64,000 bases of DNA from Rhizophagus irregularis. Lineage: Eukaryota > Glomeromycota > Glomeromycetes > Glomerales > Glomeraceae. A model generated the notes under the pieces. The model saw nothing but the letters and a program-made list of their open reading frames with translations, was not told the DNA's origin and made no database searches. The position numbers and the translations under genes were made by a program. Where the stretch lies: NCBI RefSeq assembly GCF_026210795.1, contig NC_089438.1, positions 4,051,501 to 4,115,500 on the forward strand, in the 5' to 3' direction. Positions 25,039-35,805 of the stretch are shown in pieces. Each line of letters begins with the position of its first letter. The first letter of the stretch is position 1.

Positions 25039-25320
25039 TCATCGAAAGATAGATACGAATTTGAAAATATTGGGTGACGAACTCATGACTGCTAAGTCGC
25101 AAAACACCAGGTTTCTGTAAAGAAGTTTATTAAGATCATAGTGTTTAGTTAGTAATGTTATTGCTTCAGATTTTTCATTTTCCGTAAGTGATTCATCATC
25201 ATGAATTATTTGTTTACTAAATACATAACTTTTGTGTGTATCATTACGAATATTTGAATCCATTAATGCATATGATCTAATAATCGCATTATTAATTTTT
25301 TCATTTTCACCAAATGACAT
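25039..25320 (-). pseudogene. Detached N-terminal exon of kinase copy 1
   Basis: Starts MSFGENEKINNAIIRSYA and contains DDESLTENEKSEAI, matching the first exon of kinase copy 2 (MSYGKNQSVNAALKRA ... DDSLTENEKYEAI). Similarity stops at His-Tyr-Asp (about 25130), where the 4.2-kb insertion begins; residues after that come from the insert. The rest of the gene resumes at about 20956. Confidence 0.8.
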
Positions 25321-25920
25321 AATGAAATATGTTATAAGGCTTTAAATTCTTATAAAAATATATTTATTAAAAAAAAAAAGAAAAGGTTGAAACCGGTGTT
25401 TTTAACTCCGAAGTTATACATATTAAAATAGTAATGTGTAACCAAAGCGAATGTTACAGTACATAAAGCAAACATTGCATTGTACTACCTAAATTTATAA
25501 TATGCATGACATGTACAAAAGAAAGAAAAAAAAAGGTTTGTCATTATATAAATTATTTTTTTGATGGTTTAAAATCTTTTTTTTAAAAAAAAATTTCTCT
25601 CTTTATTAAAAATCTAAGCAAATGTTACACTTCTTAACGATGTACTGTAGATGTAAAAAAACACTACATACGCCACATACTAGCTAATACAAAATTCCAA
25701 ACGTTTCTGTTTAACTATAATTTTAAAAAAACTACAAGTATTACCATCCTTCCAGAAAAAGTCTCTCACTTGGCAATAGAATCTTTTTGGAATATTAAAT
25801 TATTTCCGTTCTTATCATCCTTGATCTAAGTAAGGATCTGCAAACTATCTGCAAGGTGGAGTGTACAAAATTTGCTACTTCCGGTACACTATCTATTTAA
25901 CCACTTTCTTATTTGTAGGC
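25321..25920. other. Kinase 5' flank and AT-rich spacer
   Basis: Presumed former promoter region of the kinase. A GGTTGAAACCGG...GACTCCGAA-like stretch at 25385 has a relative at the same place upstream of kinase copy 2 (about 40781), supporting duplication of gene plus flank. No gene. Confidence 0.4.
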
Positions 25921-26132
25921 ACGTCCGAAATGTGTGACAGGTTACGCCGAATTCGGTGACAAATAACAGGTGACAAATAAGTTTTGGACCACTAAAAAAA
26001 ACTGTCACTCAGATAAATAGTGTTTTTGAACTTCGGGCTTGCACGTGATCATGTGACGCTAAAAACCGCTAACCATCACCCCTTACTCTAAAGCTAATAT
26101 ATTCGGCGTAACCTGTCACACATTCCGGACCA
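25921..26132. mobile_element. Small MITE with ~30-bp terminal inverted repeats
   Basis: Left arm at 25923-25952 starts GTCCGAAATGTGTGACAGG and runs through GTTACGCCGAAT; right arm 26101-26130 is its near-perfect mirror (one mismatch). The interior of about 150 bp includes CACGTGATCATGTGACG and encodes nothing. The exact target duplication is unclear, so superfamily is open. Confidence 0.65.
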
Positions 26133-28230
26133 GCTATTTGCACTCGTAATGACGTAATGTGAGTATCATCTTTACTTCGCCACCCGCAGCAATTTTCAAA
26201 AGTTTAAAATTTCTTTTCAAAACCTTGTCATATATTCCATAAAAAGTTGAATAAGAGCACTATCATACTGACATTTAACGCTCTTGTTGAACTAATTTTT
26301 ATTAAAAAAAAACTTGGGCTTTTTATCGTTTTTCCAAAATATTTCAATTATTTGAGTAAAACGTTTTTTGGTCAATATCTCGACTAATTTCCAAAAAAAA
26401 AAAAAAAAAAAAAATTCAAAAAATATATATAATGAAAAAAATGACAAAACTCGGTTTTAATAAAGGAGAGACTCAAAATAATAAAAATTTGTGTCATTTT
26501 TTTGACCATAAAATTTTTGGTCAAGTGATCGAAGGAAAGAGCTTTTTTTTTATAATTTAAAATCTTTTATTATGCTTGTAACTAATATATTTGTATTAAA
26601 AAAGTATAAATTATCCATTCTTTCTATTTGTCTATAATAATTATACCGGCCAGAATTAAATTCTAGATTGTGTGACAGGTAATACGTACACTTTAATTGT
26701 TTTTTATATTTAATTAAAACCCAGTATTTTTTTAGTGGATTTCCTTGTAATTTCATTTTGAAAATGAGCCTTATATTTTATTAAATTCAAATAAGTGATA
26801 ATTTTAACAAATAAACATATTTCTTTTATATTATGTTGAAAAAAAAGAAAAAAGATAATAATATAAACCGTATTACGCATAGTAATAGAAAATAACTGGA
26901 AACCAGGAGGAATAATAATTTATTAGCAAATTTTTTGATTTTGTGAGTGCGAAAAAAATTAGTAAAATTCGAGTTCATATTTGCCGTGTAAAAATAGAGC
27001 GGTTTATAATATATAGATGCAAGCACATCATGTATAATATCCTTATTTATTTTAAACTATGAAGGTTCATTCCTTTATAGATGAATTTGAAATTTTCACA
27101 CGGACCTTAATTTGAAATCTATAAAATTTTGTTTAACAATACTTGATTCCAGCAGGTTTTAATAATACACTATTAAGAATTTAGAAAAAATAGCGAATCA
27201 TCATTGTCGTATTATAAAAAGCGGACGCGACGCGATATCTAAAATTTGTCTCACAGTTTTGCATACAAAAAAACTCCAGCGATCCAGTTAGCTTAATCTT
27301 TCATTTTAAGTATAATAAACTTGAACATAATTTATATGATAATAATTATTAATATTAAGCTTATCATAAATTGATATGATAATAATTAGCTATTGCAATT
27401 ACACCGTTTTACACGACATGTCGATATTAATAATCTTGAAAAGAACAAAAAAAAAAGAATAAAATATAAACGAATTAAACAAATTGATAAAGGAAGAAAC
27501 GTATAAATAAAATGTTCATAATAATTTTTTTCATTTTAATTCTTTAACGCTTAATTTTATAATTACTGTACAAATAATTTTTTCTTATGCTAAAGTCTAA
27601 AACGTATTATAATTAATAATGTAATTAATAAAAAAAGAAACTTCGCTAAATAATATATTAAAGTGAATAAATCCCACTAGATTTTTTTTTATTTTGCGAA
27701 TTTTTAATTTAATTTTCTTCCTTTTGATATTCCAATCATCATCATTATCCTTAATTCTCAAATTTATAATTTCTCCATTCTCTTGCTTTTTTAATACAAT
27801 GAATTGAAGCATCAAAAAATCGAAAATTTCCAAATATTTCATAATAAATTAGTTTAATCTCGATTTATCAAAAGATTTATTCTGAATAAGTTATTTCATC
27901 AGAGAGAAAGAAATCATATTACGTCCATAAATATAATTTTATTTTATTTGTGCGTTTAATTCTTATAATATTGAAAGAAATTTGATGCATCCAAAATGGA
28001 CTGATTTTTTATTATTATTGTCCGAAGAGCAATATATTTTTCTACACACTATAAAAATTTGTGGTCAGTCCACTCACGTAAACATAAATAAAATCACAAA
28101 TTATAATTTCTCTTTTTTCTGCACCGGTAATTATCCGGTTAATATTAAAAAAATTTTTTTTTTCTTTTGGCTGTAAATTCGATTTTTGATTTCACATATA
28201 CAGTATATTTAGCGATACTGTACTGTTATT
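26133..28230. other. AT-rich intergenic region
   Basis: Long AT-rich sequence with a pure A run near 26393-26414. Short open frames (26550-27026, 27597-27842, 27982-28176) show no protein features and are treated as chance. Confidence 0.5.
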
Positions 28231-28239
28231 AATAAATAA

Positions 28240-28344
28240 ATAAAAATGATAAATCTGGCCAGAATCATGATCAATTTAGATTAACCGATTAACTGATGTT
28301 TAAGAAACTTTAACCGGTTTACATTAACCGGTTCCAACCTCTAC
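28240..28344. mobile_element. Solo right end of the TAGAGGTTGGAACCGG hAT MITE family
   Basis: Ends TTAACCGGTTCCAACCTCTA exactly like the right end of the MITE at 17796-18320, with degenerate TTAACCG repeats and a GGCCAGAATC motif before it. No matching left end was found, so the copy is truncated. Confidence 0.65.
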
Positions 28345-28746
28345 AGACAATATAGAATATTTGGTAATTAGCAAATATAAAGCTAATCATTTAGAATATA
28401 AGGAATGTTAATCAATTAAAGTATCAAAAATAAATAAATAAAAAATAATAATAATTTCATCGCAGATCTTTTATTAACAAAAAGTAAAAACATCCAATCG
28501 GTAATAGTGTCAAATTTAAAATTGTTAATTTCTAGCTTAGTTGAAAAATAGAAAATATTATGCGCAGTTAAAATATATATACATATAATCAAACTTTTGA
28601 AATTCGTCGATCATTATTTCTTCCCAAAAAGGCATAAACTTTGATTTGGTGTAAGGTTACATGATACACAACAAGAGAAAACCGTTTAAAATGACTTAAT
28701 TTTCACATTCTGTGTCGCAATCAGACCATCCAAACTTAGCTTTCTA

Positions 28747-31700
28747 ATGATGGATACTGCAAATAAAGTTATACGACGAAAGTCACTTGGGAGAGCCGCA
28801 CTTATTGGTTCTCTGTATAATGCTATGAGAGATACATTCTGTGGAACTGCGATATTGAAAGCAAAGTTTCCAAATGGTTCATTAAGTCAAATTGACATAC
28901 CCAATAGCGAATTATTCTATGAGTATGAGGATTCATATGTAGAAAAATTTAATAAGTTAGACGTTGAAGCTGAGCTAAAATTAAGCGTTATCGCAGGACT
29001 AACTACTTTAGAGGGTTCAGGAAAGTATTTAAGCGATGTAAAGGATAGTTTCAGAACTGTGAAAGGCAATTTAATATACAGGATGATTACAGTTGAAGAA
29101 AGTTTAAATATTTATCGTGATGATGTTAAAGCATGTATTTCTACTGACGGATTCAGTAACACAGATGCCACTCACGTCGTGATAGGAATAAAATGGGGGG
29201 CTATTGTAATAGCATCATTTGAATGTAAAAACATGAATGAAGATGACAAGTACCAAATTGAAGCAGCGCTTAAGTCTTATTTTGAAAAATTATCACTTTC
29301 TACCTCTGAAAATGATAACGTAAATGCTGAAAAGGATCAACCTAACCTTATGAATTATTTTTCTATAACGTTTCTTGGTGATGCTGTTCCATATAATAAG
29401 AAATTTCCTCAATCTTTTGATGAAGCAAAGAAAGTCATGACAGAGCTTCCTTCATATGTTATAAAATTTAATAATGGGAAAGGGTTTCCAGTTGAATATA
29501 TTCTTTATCCTATATCAGGACTTGCGAAACCTGTACTTAGTACTCAGAATACCATAGTTAATAGTATGATAAGGGAATTGAACAAAGTAATTGTCTTAAA
29601 GATAGAGCAGTTTTTTGATGGTTTATTGAAACCAAAACAAAGACTCAATGATTTATTTAATGATGCAAAATCTATCTCTAATCTCATACCTGATAATATT
29701 TTTGATGAGATTAATAATTATGTACAAGAATTCAGATTGGAGGAGGCGAAATTTAGAAAGGAATTCGCGGAAAGTCTTGTTAAAATACGTTCTGGAAAAA
29801 GTAATATTGATGAGCTTGAGAGCATAATGAAGAAGTTTCAGAAAGGAATCTTATCTAAAAGTTCTATTATGGATTTCATTGATCGATATCGATCAGTATC
29901 TACAAAAGCTGACTTGGTACTTGCTCTTAAAACAAAAAAAGTAGAGCATCTTGACAAGAATTCGACTATTGAGCATATTCTGCGTAGGAATTCAATAAAT
30001 CATATCTACAAACTTATTGATCAAGATATTGTTGACATTAATTCGTCACCAGTGCATAGTGTTAATTCAAATGAGAAGTCGATTGTAGCTGATCCTAAAA
30101 AATGTCCCGAAATAAAAAGTCCTGGTCGTCCGGTTGTTCATCATATCGATGGAAGCTTAGAAAGTAATGACTATAATAATAATAATAATATTGTATCAAA
30201 TCTTGTTAAATCTGATGTATCCAATTTAAGAACAAAACCTAATCCTAATGAGAAGATGCTTCCAGTATCTACGAAGGCTGACTTAGTTCTTACTCTTAAA
30301 GCCAAAAATGTAGAGTATCTTGATAAGGATTCGTCTATTGAACATATTCTGCGTAGAAGTCCAAAAGGTCATATCTACATACTTATTGATGAAGATATAG
30401 TTGTTGGTAATTTGTCACCAGTTCATATGGTATTTAGAGATTTATGTGAGTTAAATGAGAAGTCAAGTAAGTTCTTTGTAGTTGACCCTAAAATATGTCC
30501 CAATATAAAAGGTCCTGGTTATCCAGTAATTCATCATTATGTCAATGGAAGATTAGAAAGTAATGACTATTACAATGCCAATAAAATGTTATTTACATCA
30601 AATCTTATTAAATTCGATCCTCAACCACATTTCAAACCAAAAAATAATCCTATTGAGAAGGCGCGGTTACTAGTACCTTGTCCCCGAGTTAATTGTTCTA
30701 CATTTTGTAATTGGAGATGTTTCAAATGTCAGCATGACGTTGAATATGGATATAACTGGCATTTATACTGTGGATGTGGTGAAAGTAGTATCAGCAATTG
30801 CAAATTCAAATGCAATGATCCTGATCATAATGAAGGATTTGTATCTTTTAAATTCAACACACTTACCACACTGCTACCGTCGGAGCCTCCAGAAGAAATA
30901 AATATATTATTACTTGGTGAGACTGGCGTAGGAAAATCCACGTTCATAAATGCTTTTGTAAACTATCTAAGATTCGATACATTAAATGAAGCAAAATCTG
31001 GGAACATGGAAGTACTAATATCATCTAAGTTTACATTAACAGATGAAAATTATGATACTCAAACAATAAAAATAGGCAATGATGATCCAAATGAGCAAGT
31101 ACAAAATGTAGGAATGTCATCAACTCAAGAATGTAAAAGCTACGTCTTCCAAGCAGCTGAAAATAAAATTGTAAGATTGATTGATACTCCGGGTATAGGT
31201 GATACTAGAGCGTTGGATCAAGATAAAAAAAATTTTGAAAATATCCTTAAATATATTAGTTATCACCGATACCTAAATGGGATATGTATACTTCTCAAGC
31301 CCAACAATTCACGACTTAATATAGTGTTTAGATTTTGCATACAGGAATTGTTATTACACCTTCACAGAAATGCAAAGGATAATATTGTCTTCTGTTTTAC
31401 CAATACTAGAGGAACTTACTACCGTCCAGGAGATACATTACCACCACTTAAAAAACAACTTGGAGATCTCAAAGAACGATCTAGTGTTGAAATAAAGGTC
31501 AATCATGATACTGTATATTGTTTTGATAACGAATCATTTAGATTTCTAGCAGCAATAAAGAAAGATATATCATTTACGGATGGAGATGAACAAAACTTTG
31601 CAGAAAGTTGGAAAAAGTCTGTGGATGAATCATTAAGACTTATTCAGTATCTTGTGACCCGCCCACCTCATGCGGTAAAAGATACTCTGTTGCTAAATAG

Positions 31701-32688
31701 CTCTAGAAATATACTAGTCCTTCTTTCTAAACCACTTGCAGAGATAGGACAACTTATTCAAACAAATATTAAGTTTATTAAGGAACAACAAAATGAAATA
31801 AAAAATTCTGTTAAGACTATAGAAGAGCTTAAAGAAAATCTGTACATTCCACAAATAGATCTCGAACCGGTAACATTAGGGTATCCAAGAACTGTATGTA
31901 CCAGCATTAGTTGTGTCGAATCATCGCAAATTGAACAAACTAATATTAGCAAGGTAAATTATATAACACACTGTCACGACCGTTGTTATTGTTTGAAAAA
32001 TGTCAAATGCAATGAAGTAAACACCCCAGCACTAAGAGGATGCGCTGCTATGAATCCAGTAGGAACATGTAATTATTGTGATTGTAAATGGGATAAGCAT
32101 ATACATATTACATACGAGAATGTAAAAGTAGTAAAAAAAATTGTCGACCAAAATGTAGAGTTGCAGATTTCAAAAAAGAAATCAGATCAAGAAATCAAAA
32201 AAGCAATTATAGAGGATTATCAAAAAAGGGTAAATCAACTGCAAACAGAACAACATACAATAAATGAAATTAGTCTGAAGTTTGCACAATTTCTAAGACA
32301 AAATGCAATAGCTGCTTTTAATGATGCATACGCAGATTACTTGGATCATTTCATAAATGAAGAAAAAATTAAAAAGAGTGCCGATCCTAATCGCTATGAT
32401 GACGAAATTCTCAAGGGACTTGAAGCTACAAAAAGAAGTTATTTGGAACAAATTGAGGTTATTAAAAAAGCAATTGAAAATAATGATCCATTCATGCCTA
32501 CCATATCACCAAACGATCTATCCAAGCTTGAACAGCAATTGTACAATCTACCAATTAATGGTCATACTCTAAAAAAAATTAAAGATGAAACAAAGCGTAG
32601 TCAGAATAGTGTGTTCAGATATAGAGAAAGTTATTATTTAAGATCAAATAACTCTATATCAAGTATATTTGCAAAATTTTTCAAATAA
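28747..32688 (+). CDS. SNTX-like MACPF / P-loop GTPase / Cys-rich fusion protein (1313 aa)
   Basis: Intronless, paralog of the gene at 2077-5673 and convergent in architecture: SNTX-type MACPF-like N-terminus with RRKSLGRAALIGSLYNA at the start, a GKGFPVEYILYPIS segment, a thioredoxin-like region, a Cys-rich cluster (~660-705), P-loop GETGVGKST at 724-732, DTPG at 813-816, FTNTRG near 884, a DUF8206-like Cys/His cluster (~1046-1115, ending KHIHITYE) and a helical tail. It is about 115 residues longer because the segment beginning VSTKADLVL (residues 384 and 507) is tandemly duplicated with a period of 123 codons. The start ATG-ATG at 28747 follows stops. All GTPase motifs except NKxD are present. 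Likely a nucleotide-dependent, possibly oligomerising cytosolic protein; role unknown. Confidence 0.9.
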   Translation: MMDTANKVIRRKSLGRAALIGSLYNAMRDTFCGTAILKAKFPNGSLSQIDIPNSELFYEYEDSYVEKFNKLDVEAELKLSVIAGLTTLEGSGKYLSDVKDSFRTVKGNLIYRMITVEESLNIYRDDVKACISTDGFSNTDATHVVIGIKWGAIVIASFECKNMNEDDKYQIEAALKSYFEKLSLSTSENDNVNAEKDQPNLMNYFSITFLGDAVPYNKKFPQSFDEAKKVMTELPSYVIKFNNGKGFPVEYILYPISGLAKPVLSTQNTIVNSMIRELNKVIVLKIEQFFDGLLKPKQRLNDLFNDAKSISNLIPDNIFDEINNYVQEFRLEEAKFRKEFAESLVKIRSGKSNIDELESIMKKFQKGILSKSSIMDFIDRYRSVSTKADLVLALKTKKVEHLDKNSTIEHILRRNSINHIYKLIDQDIVDINSSPVHSVNSNEKSIVADPKKCPEIKSPGRPVVHHIDGSLESNDYNNNNNIVSNLVKSDVSNLRTKPNPNEKMLPVSTKADLVLTLKAKNVEYLDKDSSIEHILRRSPKGHIYILIDEDIVVGNLSPVHMVFRDLCELNEKSSKFFVVDPKICPNIKGPGYPVIHHYVNGRLESNDYYNANKMLFTSNLIKFDPQPHFKPKNNPIEKARLLVPCPRVNCSTFCNWRCFKCQHDVEYGYNWHLYCGCGESSISNCKFKCNDPDHNEGFVSFKFNTLTTLLPSEPPEEINILLLGETGVGKSTFINAFVNYLRFDTLNEAKSGNMEVLISSKFTLTDENYDTQTIKIGNDDPNEQVQNVGMSSTQECKSYVFQAAENKIVRLIDTPGIGDTRALDQDKKNFENILKYISYHRYLNGICILLKPNNSRLNIVFRFCIQELLLHLHRNAKDNIVFCFTNTRGTYYRPGDTLPPLKKQLGDLKERSSVEIKVNHDTVYCFDNESFRFLAAIKKDISFTDGDEQNFAESWKKSVDESLRLIQYLVTRPPHAVKDTLLLNSSRNILVLLSKPLAEIGQLIQTNIKFIKEQQNEIKNSVKTIEELKENLYIPQIDLEPVTLGYPRTVCTSISCVESSQIEQTNISKVNYITHCHDRCYCLKNVKCNEVNTPALRGCAAMNPVGTCNYCDCKWDKHIHITYENVKVVKKIVDQNVELQISKKKSDQEIKKAIIEDYQKRVNQLQTEQHTINEISLKFAQFLRQNAIAAFNDAYADYLDHFINEEKIKKSADPNRYDDEILKGLEATKRSYLEQIEVIKKAIENNDPFMPTISPNDLSKLEQQLYNLPINGHTLKKIKDETKRSQNSVFRYRESYYLRSNNSISSIFAKFFK
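29896..30630 (+). repeat. In-frame tandem duplication of a ~123-codon module
   Basis: Copies start at 29896 and 30265 (369 bp apart). Matched motifs: STKADLVLALK / STKADLVLTLK, IEHILRRN / IEHILRRS, HIYKLIDQDI / HIYILIDEDI, and PVVHHIDGSLESNDY / PVIHHYVNGRLESNDY. The paralog at 2077-5673 has one copy. The first copy is more diverged and shorter in the middle, so the second probably keeps the original function. Confidence 0.85.
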
Positions 32689-35160
32689 TCCATTTCATAA
32701 AGTTGAATAACGTTTTCATATAACGTACAATCAATAAATAGTTTAAATCCATATATTGTTATTAACATGGTGGCATTACCATTTAATTAATTGATATTAG
32801 TATGTTTTTCATTTCCTGGACACCAAACTAATTTTAAATTATCTTTAATTATGCTCATATTTATTTGCTTATCTTTTGTTTTTGCTTTTAAAATCAATGG
32901 GTTTTCTTTATGTTAAATAATATTGAGTTGTTACAATGTTGATGTCTCCACGTAGTTAGATTACATATTCTTAAGTTCGCTCTGGTTCTAAATTAATATT
33001 AGATTTGAGACTTTGCAATAAATCTTATTTTTTGTAATTTACTTTTTAATTAAGCATTAAACATTTATTTATTTAATTTCAATTTTATATTTTGAAATTT
33101 TACTAGACAAAATTATTATAACATACTATATAGTATGATGAACCATCATACTCAAATACTTTTGGGAGTGAAACCCTGGAAACTCATTGAATGATACTCA
33201 ATCAAAACAGCTTATTCTGAATCATTTTTAAATTTTCAAAATTTTAATATCTAAATGAAATAATTCTTATTTTTTGTGCACCATAAATTTTTAAAATCTA
33301 ACTTTAATAGTTTTGCATCATGACTACAAAGCATCGGCCCAATGTAGTTACTACTAGTTTATATAAATTACTTTCGATTACTAAAAGTATTTTTTGAATG
33401 ATAGACGTCTAGTGCATAACAATAGAATGTCCTTCGCTACACTCCGGACAATTATTATTATTATTATTATTATTATTTTGTGCCCATAACGTAAAATTTT
33501 ATGTGGTAGAACATTAAATTAGTTATTATTCATTTATTCATCATTGTATGTCCACAATTGATCATTTCAACAACGGTGCAAATAAATTTGTTAACTCATT
33601 TTATTATTAGACTCATATTATGAATTCCATATTAGGAATTCCCAGGAGATTATAAACTAAATTTTGGCGTTAAGATGATTATTTAATTTAATACCTTGCA
33701 AAGAAATCTATAGCTTCAATATCGTAAAATCTAATTAAACAGAATAAATTTATATAATACCTTCTCCAAATTTGTAGTATCTTATTTACCCATTTGTTGG
33801 ATCATAATATTTGTTGAACAAAGGCATTATTTTAATCAATAAGTTTATCCATATTAAAAAGACTATTAAATAGAATTTATGATCCACAAATTTTTTCAAA
33901 TCAAAAGATTTCGTAAATCCATGAATTTTCAGAATCTGTTTGTGATCTAAAAAAAATCGATAATATGATTTCATGTTGATAAACAATTTTAAAAATTATT
34001 GATTGGATATAAAAATTCAGAGTGAAATATGAAAAATTTAATTACAATATTTGTGAATATTTAATTTATCGTGAATAATTTAAATTCGAACCTTGAAAAT
34101 TCTTCAATTTAATATTCCCACAATAAATAAATAAACCCATATATATTAAATAATTTAGGCGAATATTTAGTTTCTTGTAAATAAATTCAGAAAATATCGC
34201 ACGAAAATTCATAAATAATCATGAATTTCATTAAATTGGTTCTTTGGCATAAAACGACAACATCACAAAATTTTTCAACATTTTGGTGGCGTTCATCAGA
34301 CGATCAGAGTAAATTACGCGCATGAAGTATAAACAAGGTAATAGCCCGTAATACTGAAATAATAAATTATTACAACCCTTGATAATTTCTTCAAATAAAA
34401 AAGGAATTAGTAAATATTTTGTATAAGGGACTTTTCCGCGCTTTTTTTATGCACATGTCAAAAGTGAATGATTTACAAGGTAAATTTAAAGAGTATGAAA
34501 TTGTACTACATTAATTTTGTTCTTGTGACCATATGTCAATCGTGACTTCCTGTCGATCAAACTGCAATTCTTAGAAAATCCATTTAATGGAGATCTGCTG
34601 GTTTTAAAATTATGAGGTTGTCAGAAAAAAATTGATAATAAAAAATTATGAATTTACCTATGAATATGCCATTTTACGTCGATATCATTATGACATATAT
34701 GTATATTTGCTTTAATCAGATATCGAATTAAATCACTGCAAATTCTTGTACTAGTAAAGATTTTATGTAATTGAAATATGTAAAGATTTATAAAGTATAA
34801 CCTTTTTTTTATAATTTACGTTATTTTAATCAAAATAAACTTCTGTTACACAAATTATCTCGTTATTGGCCAATACGCCTTTTGTTTTATTAACATTAAG
34901 GATTACACAGTATATAAGAATGCTACTACATCATCTGTAAATAAATAAAAGGTACTCTCACTGTTCTCGCATTTTATATTTATTAATAAGGGATTTAAGA
35001 AAAAATAAAGTCAACAGTAAAATTAATTCACTTTTGTTACTATACAATTTGTATTTACAAACATTTGGTTTGATTTGTAATTGAATTTGACTGCTATGTA
35101 TTAATAAAATTTACAATAGATCCCAATTTTTTTTAATAATATTGATTTCTTTGGTTTCAA
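32689..35160. other. AT-rich intergenic region
   Basis: No gene supported. At 33424-33450 there is TGTCCTTCGCTACACTCCGG followed by ACA and a run of ATT triplets; the mirror of a similar motif (TGTCCGGAGCGAAGCGTAGG) occurs at 9589. This looks like a short interspersed palindromic repeat. A 66-codon open frame at 33786-33986 has no support. Confidence 0.45.
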
Positions 35161-35163
35161 TAA

Positions 35164-35195
35164 TCAATAATCATCATCTTCTTCTTCACAATCAC

Positions 35196-35227
<32 letters not shown>

Positions 35228-35805
35228 CAATCATCATCATCATCTACAGTTTGTACTGGGTCTGCTTTCGGTTTCTCATGTTTTTTAGGATCTTTTGGTT
35301 TCTCAGGATCTTTTGGTTTCTTGGGATCTTTTGGTTTAGGATGTGTAGGAGGATCGGGATCTTTACCTTTTCCGGTTGGGTCTTGTGCTTGAACTAATCC
35401 ATCAAGTTCTTTATGCCTTGGTTTTTTTTTACAAAGCTCGGATGGCTGACCTGCTTTTGGAGTATTTCGTTCCAGTTGACGATATGTTTTGGCAACTTTA
35501 ATAAGTTTCTCTTTTTTATCTCCTCCAATTTCAATTGCAAGGTCAATGATTTCATCAGCTCTATCTTGTTGATCACAAGTTGGTGCTTTTGCTAAAAGAG
35601 CCCTTACCATTGCACCAGATAAGTCACCAGCCTGTTGTTCTTTACCAGTACCTAAAGATATATTCCTTACTGCCGTGTAGGTAGCCTCAGCTTTTGCAGT
35701 ATGTTCTTGTGCGAAACGTCTTTTGTCAAAGTTCAAAGCCATAGGGAATGCTTGAGGAATAAGAGCAAACGAGAAAAAAACGGAAAGTACCAAATTTAAC
35801 TTCAT
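35164..35805 (-). CDS. Secreted protein with Lys/Pro repeats and poly-Asp tail (213 aa)
   Basis: Single exon. Residues 1-~22 form a classical signal peptide (Met-Lys-Leu, hydrophobic core, Ala-Phe-Pro-Met-Ala). A dibasic KRR at ~28-30 just after it could be a Kex2-type processing site. Residues ~30-125 are a helical domain with two or three Cys. From ~145 the chain becomes KPKDP/KKPKDPEK-like repeats, then ends in a run of Asp/Glu with isolated Cys (DDDCDDDD type), built from CATCATCAT-type DNA. No enzyme domain recognised. Secretion is well supported; a role at the symbiotic or cell-wall interface, or metal/calcium binding by the acidic tail, is inference. No neighbouring gene suggests a pathway. 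Confidence 0.88.

Larger units (their letters stand above)
20957..25122. mobile_element. 4.2-kb inverted-repeat element inserted in kinase copy 1
   Basis: Comparison with kinase copy 2 (40502-40530) shows the coding sequence interrupted here. The inserted block begins with CTTTACAGAAAC (20957-20968) and ends with its mirror GTTTCTGTAAAG (25111-25122). Further inside, AGTCATGAGTTAGT (about 21044) is matched by the mirror of AGTCATGAGTTCGT near the right end. No transposase frame was found. The interior carries two oppositely oriented arrays of short units bordered by splice-like sequences (21840-22522 and 23911-24450). No clear target duplication was seen, so superfamily is unassigned. Confidence 0.6.

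Noticed and set aside
26393..26414. Poly-A run as a retrotransposon tail
   Set aside because: No upstream retroelement sequence or target duplication could be identified.
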